39,350 nucleotides of DNA from Deltaproteobacteria bacterium (GTDB lineage Bacteria; Desulfobacterota; GWC2-55-46), in assembly GCA_016234955.1 (NCBI GenBank), contig JACRNN010000204.1, positions 1 through 39,350 of the forward strand, in the 5' to 3' direction. A program made the translations under genes and the position numbers. Below the pieces are notes generated by a model. It saw nothing but the letters and a program-made list of their open reading frames with translations, was not told the DNA's origin and did not search any database. Within the stretch, counting starts at the first letter, position 1; every line of letters begins with the position of its first letter. Shown in pieces: positions 7,204 to 15,748 of the stretch.

Positions 7204-8565
7204 TCAATTACCCTTGAAATTATCAAGTATTAAATCCGTGAGACGCTCTATATGAAGCCTTTGGGAAGGGTTTACCCCGGCCGGGAGTATGCAGTGCGCG
7301 TCGTGTCTCGTGTGCATGCCCATGAAGTGGGTTCTGCCGAAGACCTCGTTCTTCTTAAGGTTCCCCTTGAGGTCATACCCGTCGTTGCCGACGCAGACCA
7401 GGTCGGGGCCCCGGAGGGCCGCGGGGCCGCTGTATAATTCGCGGTTCTCATAGACCCTTTTTATCACCTTGCTTCCGTCGGTATCGGTCATAGCCTCGAG
7501 CGCGGACCTTATCTCCGCCGCGGTTCTCTCTACATCTTGCTCCTTGACGCTCCCAAAGGGGTATCTCTTCTCCGCGTTGATATATATGCGCGCCGGGTCC
7601 ATGGCAAACGCCCTTGATCCGTCCTCCACCTGCTCGTAGTACTCCCTGCCGGAGTTCAGGGTCAAAAAATTATTTTCCCTCAGCCAGGCGTTGACGTAGA
7701 CCTCTTTTTTTATCGGCGTGAATCCGTGGTCCGACATGGTCATGAAAAACCCCTTGCCGTTGGTCTTTGACATGAAGCGCTCAAAGAGCCTCCCTATGGC
7801 CGAGTCCATCTCCCTGTAGAACGACACGAACCTCTCATGGTACCTGTGGGACGCGTCCCTCGCGGCGTCGAAGAAGAAGTGGTGTATCCTGTCGGTCTCG
7901 GTGATGACGCCTATGAAGAGCCCCCAGTCCGGCTCGTCAAGGTAATGCTCGAAGGCCTCCACGCGCTTCTTTAGAGCTAAAAAGGCGTCGTCGAAGAACT
8001 CATCGGGCTTATCCGCCGCCTTTGCCGCGTCTATGTCCGGCATGTACCCTATGGAACTCAGGTAATCGTAGGCGGCCTCCGGGTACGTCCCCTTCCTGAA
8101 GTCCGGGCAGACGAACCCGGCGGTCAGCACCCCGTTCATGGGCCTTGCCGGAAAGGTCTGCGGGACGTTAAGGACGATAGACCTTACGCCCCTGTTGATG
8201 CTACCCCCGCGCCTCTCAAATAGGGTCGAGGTCTTTGCCCCCGCCGTGCCGCCGAGCATCTCCCAGACCGTTGGGGCCAGGACGTTGTCGAAGCTCGGGA
8301 AGCTCATCCTGTAACTCCCCTCTTTCAGCTCCATGAAGCCGTATATGCCGTGCTCTCCGGGGTTTACCCCCGTCATGAAAGATGCCCATGACGTGGACGA
8401 TACGTCTGGGATAGAGGCGTCCATCTGGTTGAGCGTAAAGCCGCTCGACAGTATGGAGCCTATGTTAGGCAATATGCCCGCCTCCGCGTACTCCTTCATG
8501 AGGGTGTAGGGCGCACCGTCTATGCCTATTACGAATGCCTTTTGTTCATCCATATCAGATGCCAT
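7204..8565 (-). CDS. Alkaline-phosphatase-superfamily phosphodiesterase/nucleotide pyrophosphatase-like protein
   Basis: Members are two-metal hydrolases acting on phosphate mono- or diesters. Metal and nucleophile sites are visible in 453 residues: Asp16 in VIGIDGA, the nucleophile loop SSTSWASFMTGVNPGEHGI (Ser56 aligns with Thr52 of the paralogue at 25036-26646), ETDRIHHFFFD, TMSDHGF and a late HFMGMHTRHD. No signal peptide or membrane helix is seen, so it should be cytoplasmic. AAGGA lies 4 nt before the ATG, and the upstream oxidoreductase ends only 12 nt away. The substrate is unknown; the family includes nucleotide and lipid-headgroup phosphodiesterases. Confidence 0.83.
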   Translation of the reverse strand: MASDMDEQKAFVIGIDGAPYTLMKEYAEAGILPNIGSILSSGFTLNQMDASIPDVSSTSWASFMTGVNPGEHGIYGFMELKEGSYRMSFPSFDNVLAPTVWEMLGGTAGAKTSTLFERRGGSINRGVRSIVLNVPQTFPARPMNGVLTAGFVCPDFRKGTYPEAAYDYLSSIGYMPDIDAAKAADKPDEFFDDAFLALKKRVEAFEHYLDEPDWGLFIGVITETDRIHHFFFDAARDASHRYHERFVSFYREMDSAIGRLFERFMSKTNGKGFFMTMSDHGFTPIKKEVYVNAWLRENNFLTLNSGREYYEQVEDGSRAFAMDPARIYINAEKRYPFGSVKEQDVERTAAEIRSALEAMTDTDGSKVIKRVYENRELYSGPAALRGPDLVCVGNDGYDLKGNLKKNEVFGRTHFMGMHTRHDAHCILPAGVNPSQRLHIERLTDLILDNFKGN

Positions 8566-8577
8566 CGTTTCCTTTGA

Positions 8578-10692
8578 TCACCCTTCCTTTTCGATTTTGC
8601 AGAGTAGCCCGCGTAGCTGGTACGAGCCGAACGCCGGGTCATACGGGGGGCCGTTGTCAGTCAGCACGTTGGCGTTCGACTCGAACGCGCCGTATAGAGG
8701 GCCGTCCCTCTCCGGGAACCACCATCCGTGCTCGACGCTCGCCACGCCGGGGTGGATTTCCTCGGTCACAAGGGCCTTCATCCTGATAGCGCCCCTGCGC
8801 GTGGAAACCCTCACCCACTCGCCGTTTGATACCCCGCTCCTCCGTGCCGCGTCCGGGTGGAGTTCCACCTGCGGGTCTGGCCGGAGCCTCCTCAGTGAAT
8901 CCACCTGCCTGTGCTCGCTGTGGAAGAACTCCGGCCTGCGGCTGCCGGTGATGAGTATGAGCGGAAATTCCTCCGCGATATCCGGCGCTGAGACCGGGCC
9001 CTCAGGGGGCTCCTTGAACGTCGGCAGGGGGCCGTAGCCCATCCTCTGCAGCGTCTTTGAATATAGCTCGACCTTCCTTGAAGGGGTTCTGAACCCTTGC
9101 TTCTCATACCTCCTGTACTCATGCGGAGGGAAGATGAAGGTCTTTTTCTTCAAATCATCGAAGTTTACGCCGAGCGGCTCGAGCTGGTGGTTTATCACGT
9201 CCTCGATGGTATCCCAGGCGCCGGGCAGCCCGAGCCTCTTTGACAGCTCGTTCATTATCCACTCGTCCTGCATGGACTCGTGGTGGACGGTTATCCTCTG
9301 CTGCGCCATCACCATGTTCTCAACGACGAGCGGGTACCCGATGGCCTGATCGACCTCTGTCCAGAAGGCCGCGGGCAGGACGTAGTCCGCGTGCGCGGCG
9401 GTCGGGGTCATGAAAAGGTCCGTTACCGCGAGGAGGTCGAGCTTCTTGATGCCCTCGTAGACCTCTTTCGAGTTTGCCACGGACGTTAGCGCGTTGTTGC
9501 CGAATATCAGCAAAGCCCTCACGCGGTAGGGGTCGCCCTCCCTCATGGCCCTGAAGAGCGCGGGGATGTGGGCGGACGGCATGAAGGCCCTCCAGCCCCC
9601 GAGGAGCTTGAACTCATCGGCCCCGAGCCGCTTCTTTAGCGCCCCCTCCGGGAGCTTGTCCTTCAAGGTCGGGTAGCTCCTTATGATGTTCATCCCGAGG
9701 ATGTCCCCGCCGGGAACGTCGAGGTTGCCGGTTATGGCGCGAAGTATGGCGAGCGCCCTCACGGTCTGGAGCGAGTTTGGGTTCTGCTCTATGCCGAGAC
9801 CCCATTCGAGTATGGCGGGCTTATTAAGCGCATAAGTCCTGGCCGCCGTTATTATCGCTGAAGCGGGGACGGTGGTGACGGACCCTGCCCACTCGGGGGT
9901 GAATGGCGCGACGTGGTTTTTAAGCTCCTCGAACCCGGTTGTCCATCTCTCGACGAACTCCCTGTCGTATATCCCCTCGGCGATTATCACGTTTATCATC
10001 GCGAGGGCGAGGGCGGCGTCCGTGCCGGGCCTGACCGGGAGCCACTGGGCGCACCTTCGGGCCGTCTCGCTCCTCCTCGGGTCTACGGAGATCGCCGCGC
10101 ACCCGGTGTCGAGCGCGCGCTTGACCGAAGGCGCTATCTCGCCGTCAGGCCCTGAGACTAACGGGTTGTGGCCCCAGAAAAGGATGCACCGGGGAGAGAC
10201 CTCGCCGTAATAATCGCCGACCACGAAGCCGCCGTAGGTCAGGTTGCTTACGGTTATCCTCGGGATGAAGCACTGCGCAAGGCCCGGTTCGTACCAGTTG
10301 GGGGTGCCGAGCGCGTTAGCGAACCTCACCACGTGCATGTAGTGGTGGCGTCCCGTGCCCTGCCCGATGGCGATGGATTCCGGCCCTGATTCCCCTCTTA
10401 TCCCGTCTATCCTGCCCGCTATCTCGTTCAGCGCGTCGTCCCACGAAAGCCTCTGCCACTGGCCGTCTCCCCTGCCCTTCTTCCTCTTCATCGGGTATTT
10501 GAGGCGGTCCGGGTGGTTTGCTATATCCGGGGACTTCACCCCCTTGACGCACATCCAGCCCCTGTTCATGGGGGAGTCCGGGTCGCCCTTCACGCTTACT
10601 ACGCGCCCGTCCTTTACGTGGACGAATACGCCGCACCCTCCGTGGCAGACCCTGCACACGCTCCTGAATGTCTTTTCGTTGCCGTCGTTCAT
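8578..10692 (-). CDS. Molybdopterin/tungstopterin oxidoreductase of the DMSO reductase family (acetylene hydratase/thiosulfate reductase-like)
   Basis: The 704-residue protein carries an N-terminal [4Fe-4S] site (Cys13, Cys16, Cys20, Cys48) and bis-MGD domains: LFWGHNPLVSGPDGE, SVDPRRSETARRCAQWLPVRPGTDAAL quoted in part as VDPRRSETA, and a C-terminal dinucleotide-binding domain from EFPLILITGSRRPEF. Cys141 in QCFIPR is at the expected metal-ligand position. There is no Tat signal, so it should be cytoplasmic, and no ferredoxin or membrane subunit adjoins it. Overall layout recalls acetylene hydratase, but the residue after the second cluster cysteine is His17 where that enzyme has its catalytic Asp, so hydratase activity is not expected. 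The likely role is an oxidoreductase of unknown substrate. A pair of palindromes lies in its leader. Confidence 0.88.
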   Translation of the reverse strand: MNDGNEKTFRSVCRVCHGGCGVFVHVKDGRVVSVKGDPDSPMNRGWMCVKGVKSPDIANHPDRLKYPMKRKKGRGDGQWQRLSWDDALNEIAGRIDGIRGESGPESIAIGQGTGRHHYMHVVRFANALGTPNWYEPGLAQCFIPRITVSNLTYGGFVVGDYYGEVSPRCILFWGHNPLVSGPDGEIAPSVKRALDTGCAAISVDPRRSETARRCAQWLPVRPGTDAALALAMINVIIAEGIYDREFVERWTTGFEELKNHVAPFTPEWAGSVTTVPASAIITAARTYALNKPAILEWGLGIEQNPNSLQTVRALAILRAITGNLDVPGGDILGMNIIRSYPTLKDKLPEGALKKRLGADEFKLLGGWRAFMPSAHIPALFRAMREGDPYRVRALLIFGNNALTSVANSKEVYEGIKKLDLLAVTDLFMTPTAAHADYVLPAAFWTEVDQAIGYPLVVENMVMAQQRITVHHESMQDEWIMNELSKRLGLPGAWDTIEDVINHQLEPLGVNFDDLKKKTFIFPPHEYRRYEKQGFRTPSRKVELYSKTLQRMGYGPLPTFKEPPEGPVSAPDIAEEFPLILITGSRRPEFFHSEHRQVDSLRRLRPDPQVELHPDAARRSGVSNGEWVRVSTRRGAIRMKALVTEEIHPGVASVEHGWWFPERDGPLYGAFESNANVLTDNGPPYDPAFGSYQLRGLLCKIEKEG

Positions 10693-10710
10693 ATTCTCTG
10701 TTTATATATT

Positions 10711-10789
10711 CTTGTGGTGGCAGGAGTTTCCTCCTGCCACCCTATTTAACAAACCACAAGTCGCCGTCAGGAGGAAACTCATGACGGCG
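10711..10789 (-). repeat. Inverted pair of REP-like palindromes upstream of the oxidoreductase gene
   Basis: Palindrome A (10717-10740) has a perfect 10-bp stem GTGGCAGGAG/CTCCTGCCAC with a 4-nt loop that reads GAAA on the transcribed strand. It is enclosed by CTTGTGGT (10711-10718) and ACCACAAG (10753-10760). Palindrome B (10762-10789) has an 8-bp stem CGCCGTCA/TGACGGCG around a 12-nt loop. Both share the core CAGGAGGAAACTC in opposite orientation, so an 11-nt loop sequence of B can pair with A. This resembles a BIME-type REP doublet; a terminator-antiterminator is the alternative. Confidence 0.65.
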
Positions 10790-10803
10790 CTGAAAATTAC
10801 TAT

Positions 10804-11778
10804 TTATTTACGCCCCCCGCGCGCCACACCCCAGAGCGCCCCGAGCCCGATTGACACGGCTCTCAGAAAAAGCAGCGCCGGAGAGACAACGGCCACTGCC
10901 GGGTCCTTGCGTAAGGCCGTTAGAAAAAAAGGCGTTGACAGGGCGAGAAAAAAGCCCCCCGCCAAAACGAATAGGAGCAACCCGTATGCGGGGAAGAGCA
11001 GGCCCACAGGCAGGCACGCCCCAATCATCATGGCGGCTAATATCTGGAACTTGAGCGTCTGGGGGGTGTATGTGTCCTTGAGCATCTTGTCCGGGAACCT
11101 CTTGTACACGACCATCCTCCAGTACCCCCTCCAGAACTTGAGCCTCGCGTACCTCTTGATCGAGTCCGGGTGGTTGAGGTGGCATACCACGGCCCGCGGG
11201 TTGAAGACCATCCTGTGCCCTGAGCTTGAGAGCCTGTAGGACAGCTCCGTATCCTCGTTGTTGGGCGCCGGAAAGCCCGTGTCAAAGCCGCCCGCCACGT
11301 CAAAGACCTCTTTCCTGAAGGCGGCCGAATAGGTATCGACCATGTCGATGGAGGGGGCCGCCTTCAGCATCTCGAACCTCTCCTCGAACTCGATCTGCGA
11401 GAACCGCGCCACTATGCCTGGCTGTAGAGTCCTGTACGCGCCCTTGACCGCCGAGACCGACGGGTCGGCAAAAGGCCTTGCCATCTCCTTTATCCAGTCG
11501 CTCTCCGGGACGCAGTCCGAGTCGGTAAAGAGGATTATCCCGCCCCTTGCCTCCCTCGCCCCCGCGTTCCTCGCGGCGGCCGGACCGAGGTTTCTCTGCC
11601 GGATGCACTTGACGGAGTAGCCCTTGACGATCAGCGGCGTGGAATCCGTGGATCCGTCGTCCACAACGATGACCTCGTAGCGTCCCTTCCCTACGGTCTG
11701 GTCCCGGAGCGAGCCGAGGCACTTATCTATCGTCCTTGCGGCGTTGTACGCCGGAACTATGACGGAAAACTCTATCAT
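10804..11778 (-). CDS. Glycosyltransferase family 2 protein with C-terminal membrane helices
   Basis: Family 2 enzymes move a sugar from a nucleotide donor to a lipid or glycan acceptor at the inner membrane face. In 324 residues the GT-A fold is clear: IVPAYNAARTIDKCL, VVDDGSTDS (40-46), the metal-binding DSD in LFTDSDCVPES (86-88), and the catalytic region NNEDTELSYRL. Two hydrophobic segments near the C-terminus (ILAAMMIGACLPVGLLF, YGLLLFVLAGGFFLAL) anchor it. The start is 4 nt after the stop of the radical SAM gene, so these are co-translated. The acceptor is unknown. Confidence 0.9.
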   Translation of the reverse strand: MIEFSVIVPAYNAARTIDKCLGSLRDQTVGKGRYEVIVVDDGSTDSTPLIVKGYSVKCIRQRNLGPAAARNAGAREARGGIILFTDSDCVPESDWIKEMARPFADPSVSAVKGAYRTLQPGIVARFSQIEFEERFEMLKAAPSIDMVDTYSAAFRKEVFDVAGGFDTGFPAPNNEDTELSYRLSSSGHRMVFNPRAVVCHLNHPDSIKRYARLKFWRGYWRMVVYKRFPDKMLKDTYTPQTLKFQILAAMMIGACLPVGLLFPAYGLLLFVLAGGFFLALSTPFFLTALRKDPAVAVVSPALLFLRAVSIGLGALWGVARGGRK

Positions 11779-11782
11779 CCGC

Positions 11783-13243
11783 TCACGTGCTCTGGAGCCT
11801 TGAGCCGCGTATCAGGTATTTGGCGAAGGTCCGGAGGGACTTAAGCGTCCTTCTTATCTCCCTCGGGTGCGCTATCATCTGGGATAATTTATAGAGGATA
11901 TAGCCCGGCCTCAGATAGAACTCCCTCCTCGCGTCGTCGCAGAACCTGACAAGCTCCTCGGCGCTCAACTCCTCTGTCCTTATGACGGTATTGTGGAGCC
12001 CCTCCTGGGTTATCCATTCGGAGAAGTCCGAGCTCCTTATGAGGCCCCTCTGCCTGTACCAGTCGTACGCCTCGGTGCCGGGGTAAACCATCACCGGGTA
12101 GAACTGGACGGTATCGGGGTTGAGGCCCTTTGCGAGGTCGAGGGTCTGCTTGAGCGTCTGCCTCGTCTCGCCGGGGAGCCCGGCCATGAAGCATCCGTGT
12201 ATGAGCATACCGGCCCTCCTGGCGTTGTCCATGAACCCCTTCATCTCCGCGACCTTCGTCTTCTTCTTCATGTTGTCGAGTATCGTCTGGCTACCGCTCT
12301 CAAAGCCGACGCAAAGGGAGCGGCACCCGGCCTCTCTCATCAGGCGCATGGTGTCGTAATCTATCCCTATCCTCGAATTCGCCGTCCAGGATATCTTTAT
12401 CCCCTTCTTGATTATCAGCTCGGACAGGGCCCTGCACCTCTTCTTGTCCACCGTAAGGGTGTCGTCCTCGAAAAAGACCGCCTTTGCCTGTGGGAAGTTC
12501 TCGACGATGTACTCCATCTCCTCCACCACGTTCTCAACGGACCTCAACCTGTAGCCCCTGCCCATGAGCGTCTGAGGGTAGACGCAGAATGTGCACGGGA
12601 ACGGGCACCCCCTGCTCGTCGTTATCGTCACCATCGGGAATAGCGCGTTCGGGTTGAAGTAGTTCTCTATGCGCAAGAACTTCCTGTAGACCTTGCTCAC
12701 GAACGGCAGTGTGTCGAGGTCGTCGAGGAACGGCCTTTTGGGGGTATTGACGAGGGAGCCGTCCTTGAGGTAGCTTATGCCGGGCACGATTCTAAAGTCC
12801 CCTTTTTTCTCAAGCGCTCCGGCTACCTCCACCACGGTCTGCTCGTACTCGTAGCGCGCAACGGCGTCGATCCTCTTGTCGAGCTTGAGCGTCTCTGCCG
12901 GGAGCGCCGAGACGTGTGTGCCAACGAGGAGCACGAACGCCGACGGGCGCTCGTCCTTGAGGCGGCCTCCCACAGCGACGTCGTTATTGATAGACGGCGT
13001 GGAGGTGTCCATCACTATGAGGCCGGGGTTGAAGACTCTCGCCCTCTTAACGACGTCCTCTACGGTCAATCCGTCGGCCGGCGCGTCTATGAAGTCGACC
13101 TCGAAGCCCTTGTCCATGGCCGCGCCCGCGGCGTAGGCGAGCCACATCGGGAAGTAGAGCGTCCCGCTCTTTGTGACGGCCGGGCTCCTCTGCGGCCGGG
13201 AGAACTTCTTCAGAAACGGCGGGTTCAAAAACAGTATCTTCAT
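11783..13243 (-). CDS. B12-binding-domain radical SAM protein (HpnJ-like group)
   Basis: The enzyme uses a [4Fe-4S] cluster and S-adenosylmethionine to start radical chemistry. The N-terminal cobalamin-binding-type Rossmann domain (about 1-140; ILFLNPP, WLAYAAGAA, VLLVGTHVSALP) lacks the DXHXXG cobalt-ligand motif. The cluster site is Cys213, Cys217, Cys220 (RGCPFPCTFC), followed by a TIM-barrel half (AVFFEDDTLTVDK, CVGFESGSQ, FMAGLPGET). The overall form recalls HpnJ-type hopanoid and lipid-modifying enzymes, though no hopanoid gene is present to confirm it. The ATG overlaps the DUF362 stop by one base (TGATG). The reaction is unknown. Confidence 0.87.
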   Translation of the reverse strand: MKILFLNPPFLKKFSRPQRSPAVTKSGTLYFPMWLAYAAGAAMDKGFEVDFIDAPADGLTVEDVVKRARVFNPGLIVMDTSTPSINNDVAVGGRLKDERPSAFVLLVGTHVSALPAETLKLDKRIDAVARYEYEQTVVEVAGALEKKGDFRIVPGISYLKDGSLVNTPKRPFLDDLDTLPFVSKVYRKFLRIENYFNPNALFPMVTITTSRGCPFPCTFCVYPQTLMGRGYRLRSVENVVEEMEYIVENFPQAKAVFFEDDTLTVDKKRCRALSELIIKKGIKISWTANSRIGIDYDTMRLMREAGCRSLCVGFESGSQTILDNMKKKTKVAEMKGFMDNARRAGMLIHGCFMAGLPGETRQTLKQTLDLAKGLNPDTVQFYPVMVYPGTEAYDWYRQRGLIRSSDFSEWITQEGLHNTVIRTEELSAEELVRFCDDARREFYLRPGYILYKLSQMIAHPREIRRTLKSLRTFAKYLIRGSRLQST

Positions 13244-14484
13244 CAGACCACTTCCCTCGTTATTTTATCGTACTGCCTGATCTGCTCCGCCATGAAGCCG
13301 AGCTCACCCTTGAATTCTATGGCCTTGGTCGGGCACGCAAGGAAGCAGTACTGGCATCCTATGCACCCGTTGTCCCTGTCCTCGATCGTCTGCGGGAGCT
13401 TGAGCTCCACGGGGCAGTAGTCCGCGCACCTGGTGCACCCCTTCTCGCAGAGCTCTCTCTTCCACTTGAACCCCTCGAACCTCATCTCGTCCTTTATGAA
13501 GTTGTCCTGCCGGAGCCCCGTTAAAAAGAGCATCTTCCCGAACGCCTCCGTGGAGCAGAGGTAGTTGAAGGCCGCGGTGTTCCGCACGGCGAGGAAGTAC
13601 TTCTGGCGCCTGGGGCTGTGGATGAAGGAGGCGAAGGCGTTGGCTATCGGCTCCTTGAACTTCTTCTTGACGCCTTCGAGGTCGAGCGCGTCGGCGAACT
13701 CGCGGTGGCGAGCGGTCAGCAGGCCATGGTCTTCGGCGGCCTTGAGGGTGCGCACCTTCCTGTAATCGAAGTCCGCGATCCTCGCGCAGACGAGGTCTAT
13801 GAGATATGGGTCGACCCCGAATATGACGACCCCGGTGCGAAGCGGAGTGCCCCTCGTAGGCCCGAGCCCCTCCATGGCGATAAGGCCGTCGACGATGTGG
13901 AGGTGCGGCTTAATCCTCTTATTTATGTTAAGTATGTTCCTGGCGAGGGACCCGTGGGTCTTTTTCTTGTTCTCCTGGCCTACAAGGCACCCCATCATGT
14001 TCTTGAGGCAGACCGTCATGCCGGCCTCGAAGTGGGTCTTGAGCTTCGGCATGTTTATGAAAAAATCGGCCTCCACGCACTCCTTCGCCACCGAGGCCTT
14101 GACGCCGTCCTCGAAATCGACGCTTACGGTCTCGGAGTAGTTGAGGTCGGCTATCTTGACACCGTAATGCCTGGCGAGCCTGTCGTAGGAGAGCCTTGAG
14201 ATGACGCTTATGCCGTTCCTGTAAAAGCCGCTGTTGGTGCCCTCGGCCACCGTGATGTCGGAATAGCCGTAGCCCTTGAGCGCCTTTATGACCGCGGCCA
14301 CGAGCCTCAAATCCGTGGTGTTGCCTGTGAGCGCGTTCATGTTGCTGTTCATGTTCGGCTTTATGAGTATCCGCGCCGACCTCGATGCGGGCAGTATGTC
14401 GCGGTACCTTTCGAGCGTATCCGCAACTGCCTTTACTATGTCCTTGATCGAGTATGCCTTTACTATATCAAGCCTTGGACCCAT
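13243..14484 (-). CDS. DUF362 protein with C-terminal 2x[4Fe-4S] ferredoxin domain
   Basis: The N-terminal DUF362 domain shows LIKPNMNS, the conserved INMPKLKTHFEAGMT and LKNMMGCLVG; the C-terminus carries two cluster motifs, Cys346/350/353/357 (CEKGCTRCADYCP) and Cys374/377/380/384 (CIGCQYCFLACP). An electron-transfer role is likely, but the function of DUF362 itself is not established. I use the ATG at 14484, preceded by GAGAAGG, rather than one 24 nt upstream; it lies 17 nt inside the GT9 gene. Its stop overlaps the radical SAM start by one base, so it may supply electrons or act in the same step. The protein is 413 residues. Confidence 0.85.
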   Translation of the reverse strand: MGPRLDIVKAYSIKDIVKAVADTLERYRDILPASRSARILIKPNMNSNMNALTGNTTDLRLVAAVIKALKGYGYSDITVAEGTNSGFYRNGISVISRLSYDRLARHYGVKIADLNYSETVSVDFEDGVKASVAKECVEADFFINMPKLKTHFEAGMTVCLKNMMGCLVGQENKKKTHGSLARNILNINKRIKPHLHIVDGLIAMEGLGPTRGTPLRTGVVIFGVDPYLIDLVCARIADFDYRKVRTLKAAEDHGLLTARHREFADALDLEGVKKKFKEPIANAFASFIHSPRRQKYFLAVRNTAAFNYLCSTEAFGKMLFLTGLRQDNFIKDEMRFEGFKWKRELCEKGCTRCADYCPVELKLPQTIEDRDNGCIGCQYCFLACPTKAIEFKGELGFMAEQIRQYDKITREVV

Positions 14485-15643
14485 TGTTCCTTCTCCCGGT
14501 CGCCTCAAGCAGGTCCGCTACCGCGTCAAATACGTCGTCTACGCCGATACTCTCCATGCACTCATTGTAAGGGGTGTGCCTGCAGACGTCCTCGTCGCAG
14601 GAGTGTCTGCACGGGAAGTCCTTTTCAACGACCCTGTGCGCGTTGCCGCAGGGCCCGGTCTCGTTGCTCTTGGACGGGCCGAATATGGCTACGGTCGGGG
14701 TCTTCCGAGCCGAGGCCAGATGGAGCGGCGCGCTGTCGTTCGTTACGAATACGTCCAGCCTGCCGATTACGGCGGCGCTCGTCCTGATGTCGGTCTTCCC
14801 GGCGAGGCTTACCCCCTTGCGGGACATCCCGCCCAATATCTCCTCTATTAGAGAGGCCTCCTGCGCGGAACCGGTGAAATAGACCCGCGCCCCTAATTCC
14901 CTCACAAGACGGTCTGCGAGGAGCGCGAACTTTTCCGTTCCCCAGCACTTGAGTCCCTTCCTCCCGCCGGGGTGTATGCCGGCGGCAAGTGGTGTGCTTA
15001 TGCCGCCGATACCGAGCGCCTCAATCGCCTTTTTCACTTCACTGCCAGAGGCCGTAAGCCCCCAGTCCAGCTTATCGACGGGAGCGCCTAAAAACCTTAC
15101 TATGTCGAGGTGGTACTCCACCTTGTGCTTGACCTCCTTGAACGGCACCACATGGGTAAGGAGAAACCCTCCGCCTCCCACGTTGTAGCCGACCCTGTAC
15201 CTCGACCTGCTCGGATAGGCGATGAAGAGGATGTCCCTTATATCCCCCCTGGCCTCTATGACGAGGTCGTACCTCTTTTTCCTGAGCGCCTTGAGGAAGC
15301 CGAGGTATTCCCTCAATCCTCCGCCCGGATAGAACCAGAAGGCGTCGTACGCGATCACCGAGTCGACGCAGGGGTTGTCCTTTAAGAGGTCCTTTGCACC
15401 GGTTGAGGTCAGGAAGGTAATCCTGCCTTCGGGGAATAGCTCCCGCAGGGGCCTCAATATTGGCAGGGTCATGACGACGTCGCCGATATAGGCGGTGCGC
15501 ACGACGAGTATCTCGCGTACGCCCTTTGCTTCTATCCTTCCATTGCCTTTAAGGATATTGAGCGGGGACCAGAGAATGCGGCCTATGGCGTCCGCGACCC
15601 TTGTGGCGATCCTCTTCTTCCTGTTGATTATCTTGTAGAACAC
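14468..15643 (-). CDS. Glycosyltransferase family 9 (lipopolysaccharide heptosyltransferase-like)
   Basis: GT9 enzymes transfer heptose or similar sugars to LPS core or related lipid acceptors. The 391-residue GT-B protein begins its fold with EILVVRTAYIGDVVMTLPIL and has the C-domain donor site IHPGGRKGLKCWGTEKFA and the late VTNDSAPLHLASARKTP followed by IFGPS; the Cys-rich CRHSCDEDVCRHTPYNECM tail is typical of heptosyltransferase II-like proteins. The start codon is GTG with AAAGG just upstream. About 105 bp separate it from the hydrolase gene, with an AT-rich patch that may hold a promoter I cannot define. Confidence 0.9.
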   Translation of the reverse strand: MFYKIINRKKRIATRVADAIGRILWSPLNILKGNGRIEAKGVREILVVRTAYIGDVVMTLPILRPLRELFPEGRITFLTSTGAKDLLKDNPCVDSVIAYDAFWFYPGGGLREYLGFLKALRKKRYDLVIEARGDIRDILFIAYPSRSRYRVGYNVGGGGFLLTHVVPFKEVKHKVEYHLDIVRFLGAPVDKLDWGLTASGSEVKKAIEALGIGGISTPLAAGIHPGGRKGLKCWGTEKFALLADRLVRELGARVYFTGSAQEASLIEEILGGMSRKGVSLAGKTDIRTSAAVIGRLDVFVTNDSAPLHLASARKTPTVAIFGPSKSNETGPCGNAHRVVEKDFPCRHSCDEDVCRHTPYNECMESIGVDDVFDAVADLLEATGRRNNGSKA

Positions 15644-15748
15644 GGCCTTTTACGCTCGTCTCCCCTGTTGCAGGACCGCAACCCGCCCCTGGGGCTTTGG
15701 CACATCATACGAATATAATATGACATCCTGCGCGGTTTTGCCATATTT

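Noticed and set aside
8578-10692. Acetylene hydratase assignment
   Set aside because: The catalytic Asp position is His, so only fold-level similarity is claimed.
10355-11239. 294-residue plus-strand open frame across the palindrome region
   Set aside because: It is antisense to the oxidoreductase and GT2 genes, both well supported, and its product is low-complexity.
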